NCBI GenBank assembly: GCA_937895345.1
Contig: CALAWP010000070.1
Location: 1 to 8,234, forward strand
Length of the DNA: 8,234 nt
Source: an uncultured Paenibacillus sp.
Lineage (GTDB): Bacteria; Bacillota; Bacilli; Paenibacillales; Paenibacillaceae
Direction: 5' to 3'
Below the pieces are notes generated by a model. That model was given only the letters and a program-made list of their open reading frames with translations. It ran no database searches and was not told the DNA's origin. The position numbers were made by a program, and so were the translations under genes. Shown in pieces: positions 1 through 4,855 of this stretch; the first letter of the stretch is position 1, and every line of letters starts with the position of its first letter.

Positions 1-97
1 GCCGCCCGGCTCCGCCGGCGGCGGCTGCTGCCGCCGGCAAGCGGCCGCGCCGCCCGCGAAAGCTCGCGGCGCCCCCGCGGGCGATCTTGAACCTTAA
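1..97. other. GC-rich leader stretch, possible tail of an upstream gene
   Basis: Almost pure G+C, rich in GCCG and CGGC runs. One forward frame (from base 2) reads Ala/Pro/Gly-rich and ends with TAA at 95-97, directly against the mazG Shine-Dalgarno. Another forward frame is Arg-rich and ends with TGA at 88-90. In Bacillus the gene before yabN is yabM, a flippase-like membrane protein, so a low-complexity C-terminal tail of such a gene is possible. The stretch is too short and too biased to choose a frame. Confidence 0.3.
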
Positions 98-112
98 GAG
101 GAGGAAATATCG

Positions 113-1645
113 ATGGCACAAGCCTCTATCGTCGTCGTCGGCCTCGGATCCGGCGACCCGGATCAGCTGACGCTCGGCATATGGCGCCGAATTCAGTCGG
201 CCAAGCGCGTATTTGTCCGTACGGAGCGGCATCCCGTCATGGAGCTGCTGAAGGAACACGGCATCGTCTATACATCGTTTGATTTTCTATATGAGGAAAT
301 GGGTTCGTTTCCCGAGGTGTACGAAGCGATTGCGGAGACGCTGCTGCGGGAAGCCTCCGCTGTCGAAGAGACCGTCTCTGATCGCGGGCCCGAATCGGCC
401 GACGCGGCCGGAGCGGTGCTGTACGCCGTGCCCGGCCATCCGATGGTGGCCGAGCGGACGGTGCAGCTGCTTCGCGAACGTTGCGAGGAAGCGGGCGTCG
501 GACTGACCGTGCTGGGCGGCGAAAGCTTTCTCGATCAGGCCTTCCTCAGCCTGGGCATCGATCCGATCGAAGGCTTCGCGCTGCTCGACGCGGCGGAGCT
601 GAAGCCGTCGCTGCTGCAGCCGCGGCTGCATACGCTGATCGGGCAGGTGTACGACGATTTTACGGCGTCGGACGTGAAGCTGGCGCTTATGGAGCGGTAT
701 CCCGACGACTTCGAGGTCGTGGTCGGCCATGCGCTCGGTGTTGCCGGCGAGCAGCGCATTTCGCGCGTGCCGCTGTACGAGCTGGACCGCGGACAGCCTT
801 ACGGCAACTTGTCCATGGTATACGTGCCGCGCTCCGACGACCCGTCGCTGCTGAACCGTTCGTTCGACCGTCTGCACGAAATCGTCACCATTCTTCGCAG
901 CCCGGAGGGCTGCCCGTGGGACCGCGAGCAAACGCACGCCTCCATCCGCAAAAACTTTATCGAGGAGCTGTACGAGGCGCTGGAGGCAATCGACAACGAC
1001 GATCCGGCCGGCATGCAGGAGGAGTTCGGAGACGTCATACTTCAGGTGATGCTGCACAGCCAGATGGAGGAGGAGCTGGGCACCTTCTCGGTATACGACG
1101 TCATTCAGTCGCTGAACGAGAAGCTGGTGTTCCGCCACCCGCATGTGTTCGGAGGGCAAAGCGCCGAGGACGCGGAGGAGGCGCTCGGCAACTGGGAGCA
1201 GATGAAAGCGGAGGAGAAGCGGCTGAAGGGCAAGGACGGCGAGCGGAAATCTCAATTGGACGGCATACCGCCGGATCTTCCGGCGCTTATGAAGGCTTAC
1301 AAGCTGCAGAAGAAGGCGGCCAAGGTCGGCTTCGACTGGGACGAGCTGGGGCCGGTGCTGGCCAAGATCGAGGAAGAGCTGAAGGAGCTGCGCGAAGCGA
1401 TCGCGTCGGGCGATGCCGACAAGCAGGCGGACGAGCTGGGCGATCTGCTGTTCGCCGCGGTGAACGCCTCGCGGTTCATCGAAGCGGACCCCGAAGAAGC
1501 GCTCTCTCGCACGAACCGCAAGTTCAAAGCTAGATTTCAATATATCGAAGAGCAGCTTCGTATAAACGGCAAATCTTTTGACCAAACTGATTTACTAGAG
1601 ATGGACCGTTGGTGGGAAGAGGCTAAGCGGCAAGCGAAATCTTGA
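113..1645 (+). CDS. mazG: Nucleoside triphosphate pyrophosphohydrolase MazG with N-terminal SAM methylase-like domain (YabN)
   Basis: This is a cytosolic two-part protein of 510 residues. Residues about 4-230 form a tetrapyrrole (corrin/porphyrin) methylase-like domain, with the glycine-rich GLGSGDPDQLT near residues 10-20 and PGHPM near 107-111. Two MazG modules follow. The first has the metal-binding pattern EELYE (284-288) then EEFGD (303-307). The second has EELKE (421-425) then ELGD (441-444). MazG enzymes hydrolyse NTPs or dNTPs to the monophosphate and pyrophosphate, cleaning the nucleotide pool; the methylase part has no settled substrate that I know of. The start is fixed by AGGAGG at 99-104, eight bases before ATG. 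The fusion and length match the Bacillus YabN type. It probably belongs to an operon entering from upstream, since no promoter is visible in the 112 bases before it. Confidence 0.95.
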   Translation: MAQASIVVVGLGSGDPDQLTLGIWRRIQSAKRVFVRTERHPVMELLKEHGIVYTSFDFLYEEMGSFPEVYEAIAETLLREASAVEETVSDRGPESADAAGAVLYAVPGHPMVAERTVQLLRERCEEAGVGLTVLGGESFLDQAFLSLGIDPIEGFALLDAAELKPSLLQPRLHTLIGQVYDDFTASDVKLALMERYPDDFEVVVGHALGVAGEQRISRVPLYELDRGQPYGNLSMVYVPRSDDPSLLNRSFDRLHEIVTILRSPEGCPWDREQTHASIRKNFIEELYEALEAIDNDDPAGMQEEFGDVILQVMLHSQMEEELGTFSVYDVIQSLNEKLVFRHPHVFGGQSAEDAEEALGNWEQMKAEEKRLKGKDGERKSQLDGIPPDLPALMKAYKLQKKAAKVGFDWDELGPVLAKIEEELKELREAIASGDADKQADELGDLLFAAVNASRFIEADPEEALSRTNRKFKARFQYIEEQLRINGKSFDQTDLLEMDRWWEEAKRQAKS

Positions 1646-1716
1646 TCTTTTCGTCACAAATCGCCTTAATTCTGCATGATTCCCAAAAAAAATTGCAGCC
1701 GCCAGCAGGATTTCCC

Positions 1717-1748
1717 GCTCACGAGAAGAATATGTAATCTTCGTGAGC
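1717..1748. repeat. Imperfect inverted repeat between mazG and hup
   Basis: GCTCAC (1717-1722) and GAAGA (1725-1729) pair with TCTTC (1738-1742) and GTGAGC (1743-1748), leaving a two-base GA bulge and an eight-base loop. No T-run follows on either strand, so it is not a standard intrinsic terminator. It could be an mRNA structure or a protein-binding site. Confidence 0.6.
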
Positions 1749-1767
1749 ATTGAAATGGCCAATGGTA

Positions 1768-1785
1768 CGGCGCGGATGCGCGCCG
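1768..1785. repeat. Perfect 7-bp hairpin in the hup leader
   Basis: CGGCGCG (1768-1774), loop GATG, then CGCGCCG (1779-1785). The stem is all G+C and lies 25 bases before the hup Shine-Dalgarno. There is no U-run directly after it, only an AT-rich stretch at 1801-1810. It may stabilise the hup mRNA or separate hup from mazG; the sequence alone does not decide. I found no convincing sigma-A promoter in 1646-1819. Confidence 0.6.
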
Positions 1786-1825
1786 GTCGACCATAAGGGT
1801 AATTTTATTTAGGAGGAATATGATC

Positions 1826-2098
1826 ATGAACAAAACAGATCTGGTAAACAACATTGCAGAGAAAAGCGGATTGACCAAACGCGACGTTGAAGCGGTTCTG
1901 AACGGCTTCCTGGGCGAAGTAACGGACGCTCTCGCGAAAGGCGACAAAGTTCAGCTGATCGGCTTCGGCACTTTCGAAACCCGCAAACGTTCCGGCCGCG
2001 TGGGCCGCAACCCGCAAACGGGCAAAGAAATTACGATTCCGGAATCCAAAGTTCCTGCGTTCAAAGCGGGCAACAAGCTGAAAGAAGCGATCAAGTAA
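1826..2098 (+). CDS. hup: DNA-binding protein HU
   Basis: HU is a 90-residue histone-like protein that dimerises and bends DNA, compacting the nucleoid. The family signature lies at residues 46-66: GFGTFETRKRSGRVG followed by RNPQTG, with Pro63 at the position that intercalates into DNA. Length is exactly typical. Two ATG codons lie close together: the one at 1820 is only three bases after AGGAGG (1811-1816), while the one at 1826 has nine-base spacing and gives the standard N-terminus MNKTDLVNNI, so I chose 1826. Codon choice differs from its neighbours (more GTT, AAA and GAA), as expected for a highly expressed gene. It sits three bases before rqcP and shares its terminator. B. subtilis has its HU gene elsewhere, but I recall the mazG-hup-rqcP order from other sporulating Firmicutes. 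Confidence 0.97.
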   Translation: MNKTDLVNNIAEKSGLTKRDVEAVLNGFLGEVTDALAKGDKVQLIGFGTFETRKRSGRVGRNPQTGKEITIPESKVPAFKAGNKLKEAIK

Positions 2099-2101
2099 TA
2101 C

Positions 2102-2386
2102 ATGCGTCTCGATAAGTTTCTCAAGGTATCGCGGCTGATCAAGCGGCGCACCGTCGCGAAGGACGTGTCCGAGCAAGGCCGCGTCTGGATCAACGGCCGC
2201 GAAGCGAAAGCGAGCAGCGCCGTCAAGGTCGGCGACGAGCTTCAAATCCAGTACGGACAGAAGCTTGTTACTGTGCGGGTAGAGCGTTTGGCCGATACGA
2301 CGCGCAAGGACGAAGCCGGCGAGCTGTACACCTTGGTGAAAGAAGAACAGCGTCCCCGCGAGAATGCTCTCGACTGGGAGTCATAA
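2102..2386 (+). CDS. rqcP: S4-domain RNA-binding protein RqcP (YabO, Hsp15-like)
   Basis: A 94-residue protein that is almost entirely one S4 RNA-binding domain (residues 1 to about 65): MRLDKFLKVSRLIKRRT, then GRVWINGREAKASSAVKVGD. In B. subtilis the homologue RqcP/YabO acts in ribosome quality control: it binds stalled 50S subunits with RqcH and supports alanine tailing of the stuck chain. The start is three bases after the hup stop, with only a weak AAAGAAG-type RBS inside hup, so translation is probably coupled to hup. The C-terminal 25 residues are charged and variable. A strong intrinsic terminator follows, closing the hup-rqcP unit. Confidence 0.93.
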   Translation: MRLDKFLKVSRLIKRRTVAKDVSEQGRVWINGREAKASSAVKVGDELQIQYGQKLVTVRVERLADTTRKDEAGELYTLVKEEQRPRENALDWES

Positions 2387-2399
2387 CGAGGACGACAAC

Positions 2400-2427
2400 A
2401 AGCCGCACCCTGACGTGCGGCTTTTTT
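2400..2427 (+). terminator. Rho-independent terminator after rqcP
   Basis: AAGCCGCAC (2400-2408) pairs perfectly with GTGCGGCTT (2415-2423) around a CCTGAC loop, followed by an unbroken T-run to 2427. It lies 14 bases after the rqcP stop and separates the housekeeping unit from the yabP group. Confidence 0.93.
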
Positions 2428-2475
2428 GTGTCTGCAGAGCCGGATGCCGCCATCGATTTTCATCGTACAACCCTG

Positions 2476-2504
2476 TTCTAAACCTTGTCCTTCGGCCATA
2501 GAGT
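2476..2504 (+). promoter_or_regulatory. Candidate mother-cell (sigma-E-like) promoter for yabP-yabQ
   Basis: CATAGAGT at 2497-2504 differs from the sigma-E -10 consensus CATACAnT at one base and also resembles sigma-K CATAnnnTA. The upstream TTCTAAA around 2477-2483 is only a weak -35. The position is sensible: after the rqcP terminator and 35 bases before yabP. In B. subtilis yabP and yabQ belong to the sigma-E regulon. The match is suggestive only. Confidence 0.35.
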
Positions 2505-2538
2505 GATAGGGAGAATGAACGAAGCGGAGGAAGAGGCG

Positions 2539-2826
2539 ATGGTGGAACACGGCAAAGGACAGAAGACGCAGGACGTAAAGCTGTTTAACCGGAAGCTGCT
2601 GGAGCTTACCGGCGTGGTGAACGTGGAAAGCTTCGACAGCGAAGAGTTTCTGCTCGAAACGGTTCTCGGCTATTTGACGGTGACGGGACAAAATTTGCAT
2701 ATGAAGCATCTGAGCCTGGAGCAAGGCTTGGCAGCCATTGAAGGCACGATCCATTCGCTCGCCTATCTCGACGGCACGGCCCCGGCGTCCAAATCCAAGG
2801 GGCTGTTCGGGAAGCTGTTTAAATGA
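2539..2826 (+). CDS. yabP: Sporulation protein YabP (YabP/YqfC family)
   Basis: A 95-residue soluble protein of the YabP/YqfC sporulation family. Family features visible are VESFDSEEFLLETVLGYL (residues 29-46), then GQNLHMKHLSLEQG and IEGTIHSLAYLD, a regular beta-strand pattern, and a basic C-terminus GLFGKLFK. In B. subtilis YabP is made in the mother cell and is conserved in spore formers, without a proven biochemical role. The start at 2539 is chosen because GGAGG (2526-2530) lies eight bases before it and gives the usual length of about 100 residues; ATG codons at 2515 and 2485 lie in the same frame, but the AGGGAG before 2515 is only two bases away and I see no RBS before 2485. The stop overlaps the yabQ start (ATGA), implying coupled translation. 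Confidence 0.9.
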   Translation: MVEHGKGQKTQDVKLFNRKLLELTGVVNVESFDSEEFLLETVLGYLTVTGQNLHMKHLSLEQGLAAIEGTIHSLAYLDGTAPASKSKGLFGKLFK

Positions 2827-3440
2827 CGTTAAGCGTACAATGGCTGACGGTGGCGATGATGCTCGCGTCGGGCCTGGGCTTGGGCGCGCTGTTCGACGGC
2901 TACCGCGTCGTGTCGGGAGAGCTCAGGTTTCCGCGATGGTGGCTGCCGGTGCTCGATATTTTGTATTGGATGTTCTCGGCGGCGGTCGTCTTCCGAGTGC
3001 TGTATGCCAGCAACAACGGCGAGCTGCGGGCATACGTCTTTCTTGGCTTGGCGGCGGGCGCCGTTCTCTATTATTGGCTGTTCAGCCGCACGGTCATCCG
3101 GTTGGTCAAATGGCTGATCGTTGCGGCAAAGGCTCTCGTTTCCTTTGCGATCCGGCTGTTCGATTTCATCGTGGTCAAGCCTTTGCTCGTCCTTTATAAA
3201 TTGCTGAAAGTCATTTTGGCATTTGGGTCTGCACTCACTATTTTCTTGTTGAAAATTATGCTACAATTGGTACGACCTTTTTGGTTTTTGCTGGTATGGC
3301 TCGTCCGGCCTCTCATTCGACCGCTGGGACGGCTGTTGTCGCCATACTGGGAACGATGGGAAATCCGTCGCCGGCTGGACAAGGCTGCGGCCTTTGCGGT
3401 GAACGGATGGCACAAGCTGGTGAGGAGGAAACGGAGCTAA
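2823..3440 (+). CDS. yabQ: Spore cortex biosynthesis membrane protein YabQ
   Basis: A 205-residue polytopic membrane protein. Hydrophobic segments lie at about 4-26, 38-61, 69-89, 92-107, 118-142 and 150-170, followed by a strongly basic tail ending RRKRS. The N-terminal part, with GLGALFDGYRVV near residues 19-30, is typical of YabQ. In B. subtilis YabQ localises to the forespore membranes and is needed for spore cortex formation. The start ATG overlaps the yabP stop by four bases and the stop TAA overlaps the divIC start by one base, so the three genes are coupled. Codon use is GC-rich except for an AT-rich patch at about 3186-3290, which may double as a promoter for divIC. Confidence 0.9.
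   Translation: MTLSVQWLTVAMMLASGLGLGALFDGYRVVSGELRFPRWWLPVLDILYWMFSAAVVFRVLYASNNGELRAYVFLGLAAGAVLYYWLFSRTVIRLVKWLIVAAKALVSFAIRLFDFIVVKPLLVLYKLLKVILAFGSALTIFLLKIMLQLVRPFWFLLVWLVRPLIRPLGRLLSPYWERWEIRRRLDKAAAFAVNGWHKLVRRKRS
3216..3244 (+). promoter_or_regulatory. Candidate internal sigma-A promoter for divIC inside yabQ
   Basis: TTGGCA (3216-3221, five of six matches to TTGACA), a 17-bp spacer, and TATTTT (3239-3244, four of six matches to TATAAT). It lies within a distinctly AT-rich patch of an otherwise GC-rich gene, about 195 bases before the divIC start. A second -10-like TACAAT lies at 3262-3267 but has no good -35. Chance matches are easier in AT-rich DNA, so this is tentative. Confidence 0.33.
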
Positions 3441-3739
3441 TGGCAACTGGAACCTCAAATAAAGCTTCCGGAGCGAAGCGCAGATACAAGCTGTGGCTTA
3501 TGTTTATCGTCATGTTTTTGTGCTGGGCGGCGTATACGCTGTACGGACAGATGACGGAAGGCATGGCAACCGGGGAGAAGCTGGCGTCGATCGAAGCCCA
3601 GATGGAAGAAGCGCAACAGGAAACCGAGAGGCTGAAGCACGAAATCGAGAAGCTGAACGACCCCGAATACATCGCGCAGCTCGCGACGAAGGAACAGGGC
3701 ATGGTGAAGCAGGGGGAACGCCAGATTTTCAGCGAATAA
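3440..3739 (+). CDS. divIC: Cell division protein DivIC (FtsB family)
   Basis: A 99-residue bitopic septum protein. The N-terminal cytoplasmic part is basic (GAKRRYK), followed by one membrane helix at about 18-35 (LWLMFIVMFLCWAAYTLYG). A coiled coil covers about 45-72, and the family motif DPEYIAQLATK lies at 74-84, followed by the short GERQIF tail. DivIC/FtsB pairs with FtsL and DivIB in the divisome and is needed for septation in growth and sporulation. The start is the ATG at 3440 overlapping the yabQ stop (TAATG), with GAGGAGG at 3422-3428. The same frame runs open upstream to 3281, but that extension only shadows yabQ. No terminator follows; the yabR promoter lies 27 bases after the stop. 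Confidence 0.93.
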   Translation: MATGTSNKASGAKRRYKLWLMFIVMFLCWAAYTLYGQMTEGMATGEKLASIEAQMEEAQQETERLKHEIEKLNDPEYIAQLATKEQGMVKQGERQIFSE

Positions 3740-3766
3740 CGGGTCTGCGGCAGGGATGAACGTCTG

Positions 3767-3796
3767 TTGACCTTCATTCGGCGCTTCGGTTATAAT
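3767..3796 (+). promoter_or_regulatory. Sigma-A promoter for yabR
   Basis: TTGACC (3767-3772, five of six), an 18-bp spacer, and a perfect TATAAT (3791-3796). It lies between the divIC stop and the yabR start in the correct orientation. It predicts a transcript start near 3803 and an untranslated leader of about 70 bases. Confidence 0.8.
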
Positions 3797-3810
3797 CACG
3801 TTAGAAGCAA

Positions 3811-3836
3811 GGTTGCCATGCCGACGCAGGCAATCC
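3811..3836 (+). promoter_or_regulatory. Hairpin in the yabR 5' leader
   Basis: GGTTGCC (3811-3817) can pair with GGCAATCC (3829-3836), with one bulged T and an 11-base loop. Just after it, TTCCT (3837-3841) is complementary to AGGAA (3856-3860) within the yabR RBS, so a fold that hides the RBS is possible. It resembles no riboswitch class I know. Confidence 0.35.
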
Positions 3837-3871
3837 TTCCTAATACTTTTAAGAGAGGAACATTTTATTTT

Positions 3872-4357
3872 ATGGCAATTGAAGTGGGCGCCAAGTTAGA
3901 AGGAAAAGTGACCGGTATTACGCATTTCGGGGCATTTGTCGACTTATCGGGAGGTGTCACTGGTCTAGTTCACATTTCAGAGATTGCCGATAACTACGTC
4001 AAGGACGTAAAGGATCACCTGAAAATTGACGACATCGTTAAAGTGAAAGTGATCAACGTAGACAAAGACGGAAAGATCGGACTTTCAATCAAGCAAGCCG
4101 TAGATCGGCCTGAAGGCGCGCCTCAGCATCGCGAACGCCAAGGCGGATTCGGCGGCGGAGACCGTTATAACCGCGGAGGCTCGGACCGAGGCGGACGTCC
4201 CTTCAATAAGCCATCGTCTGGCAAACCGTCGTACGGCGGAAAGACGTCATTCGAAGATAAAATGTCGCGTTTCTTAAAAGACAGCGAAGAACGTATTTCT
4301 TCTTTGAAGAAGAATACGGAAGGCAAACGCGGAGGACGCGGAGCGAAGCGCATGTAA
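3872..4357 (+). CDS. yabR: S1-domain RNA-binding protein YabR (general stress protein 13 type)
   Basis: A 161-residue protein. Residues about 5-75 form an S1 RNA-binding domain: GAKLEGKVTGITHFGAFVDL, then GLVHISEIADNYV, then DDIVKVKVINVDKDGKIGLS. A flexible Gly/Arg-rich linker follows (about 88-125, with RGG and GGG clusters). The end is charged and helical (SFEDKMSRFLKDSEERIS, about 126-143), closing with a basic GKRGGRGAKRM tail. Small S1 proteins of this type bind RNA and are linked to ribosomes or RNA turnover; the exact role of YabR is not known to me. The start at 3872 follows AGAGAGGA (3852-3859) with rather long spacing and gives the expected N-terminus. The open frame extends to 3767 only across the promoter. 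The protein is longer than the B. subtilis homologue because of the Gly/Arg-rich part. Confidence 0.92.
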   Translation: MAIEVGAKLEGKVTGITHFGAFVDLSGGVTGLVHISEIADNYVKDVKDHLKIDDIVKVKVINVDKDGKIGLSIKQAVDRPEGAPQHRERQGGFGGGDRYNRGGSDRGGRPFNKPSSGKPSYGGKTSFEDKMSRFLKDSEERISSLKKNTEGKRGGRGAKRM

Positions 4358-4382
4358 CTTTAATTGTCACCACATAGATGAT

Positions 4383-4410
4383 AGCAGGGCCTTGACGGCT
4401 CTGCTTTTTT
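4383..4410 (+). terminator. Rho-independent terminator after yabR
   Basis: AGCAGGGCC (4383-4391) pairs with GGCTCTGCT (4397-4405) around a TTGAC loop, with one G-T wobble, followed by six T residues to 4410. It lies 25 bases after the yabR stop and isolates spoIIE transcription. Confidence 0.92.
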
Positions 4411-4510
4411 ATTTGTCCTTCGATCCTCGTCCAGCGGGATTTTCAAAAGTCCGCATCCGTCCGCATATTTTGTGAAAGAGAAGGCGAATCGGGGCCGGGC
4501 GGGGCGACAT

Positions 4511-4517
4511 TGTCGAA
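4511..4517 (+). promoter_or_regulatory. Perfect Spo0A-box match, distal to spoIIE
   Basis: TGTCGAA exactly matches the Spo0A box consensus TGNCGAA (preferred TGTCGAA). It lies about 270 bases before the spoIIE -35 and overlaps the palindrome CGACATTGTCG. A seven-base match arises readily by chance, and the distance is long for direct activation. Confidence 0.3.
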
Positions 4518-4613
4518 GCGGCGAAGCGGAAAAGTCGTTTCGGCGGAGTCCCGCGCGCCGGGACGAATAGTTTTCCCCGAACCTCTCTTAATCCCGACAG
4601 GTTCCTGCACATA

Positions 4614-4620
4614 TTCGCCA
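4614..4620 (-). promoter_or_regulatory. Reverse-strand Spo0A-box match upstream of spoIIE
   Basis: TTCGCCA reads TGGCGAA on the minus strand and fits TGNCGAA. It lies about 165 bases before the -35. Supportive only together with the other boxes. Confidence 0.25.
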
Positions 4621-4751
4621 AGCGGACGAGCGGCGCGCCCGCATTATTTTGCCGACGAACGAACGGAATTCGAAGGCTCCGGCTGCGGACAAACCCGCTG
4701 TGCGCTTGCGTTTGAGGACGGCCCGCCGGCTTGCGCGGCCGGAAATCATTT

Positions 4752-4758
4752 TGTCGGA
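4752..4758 (+). promoter_or_regulatory. Proximal Spo0A-like box of the spoIIE promoter
   Basis: TGTCGGA matches TGTCGAA at six of seven bases. It lies 26 bases before the -35 hexamer, in the zone where Spo0A binds the characterised spoII promoters. An A-run (about 4758-4764) follows directly. Confidence 0.45.
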
Positions 4759-4784
4759 AAAAAATTAGGGGACGGTTCCGTTAA

Positions 4785-4817
4785 CTGACAAACTTCATGC
4801 GGACAACCCCATATAAT
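4785..4817 (+). promoter_or_regulatory. spoIIE promoter, sigma-A type with 21-bp spacer
   Basis: CTGACA (4785-4790, five of six matches to TTGACA) and a perfect TATAAT (4812-4817) are separated by exactly 21 bp. This abnormal spacing is the known hallmark of the Spo0A-activated spoIIE and spoIIG promoters of B. subtilis. TGACAAA (4786-4792), a six-of-seven Spo0A box, overlaps the -35, again as in those promoters. The predicted transcript start is near 4824, giving a leader of about 30 bases. Confidence 0.85.
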
Positions 4818-4855
4818 GGGGGACACATTACTTTCGGAAATGGTGGTGTCTGCTG

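Larger units (their letters stand above)
4411..4751. other. Gap upstream of spoIIE without a convincing gene
   Basis: About 340 bases of GC-rich DNA. Forward and reverse open frames exist here but lack an RBS and family resemblance. I see no tRNA cloverleaf, although B. subtilis has tRNA genes at this location as I recall. Visible features are a Spo0A-box match within a small palindrome (4506-4517), a hairpin GTCCCG-CGCGC-CGGGAC at 4548-4564, a reverse Spo0A-box match at 4614-4620, and a short direct repeat GTCCGCAT at 4449-4456 and 4459-4466. Confidence 0.6.

Noticed and set aside
287..1585. Long open frame of 432 codons on the minus strand across mazG
   Set aside because: It is a GC-driven shadow: Arg/Leu/His-rich, with no domain pattern, opposite an intact mazG with clear motifs.
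3281..3439. N-terminal extension of divIC within yabQ
   Set aside because: It shadows yabQ out of frame; the ATG at 3440 has a good RBS and gives the normal DivIC N-terminus.
4409..4621. Minus-strand open frame of 70 codons in the same gap
   Set aside because: It lacks an RBS, has shadow-like composition, and ends in the yabR terminator.
4510..4788. Forward open frame of 92 codons in the gap before spoIIE
   Set aside because: It has no RBS and no recognisable family, and it runs into the spoIIE promoter -35.
4358..4855. tRNA genes expected by analogy with B. subtilis
   Set aside because: I looked for TTCGA-type T-loops and acceptor stem pairing and found no cloverleaf.
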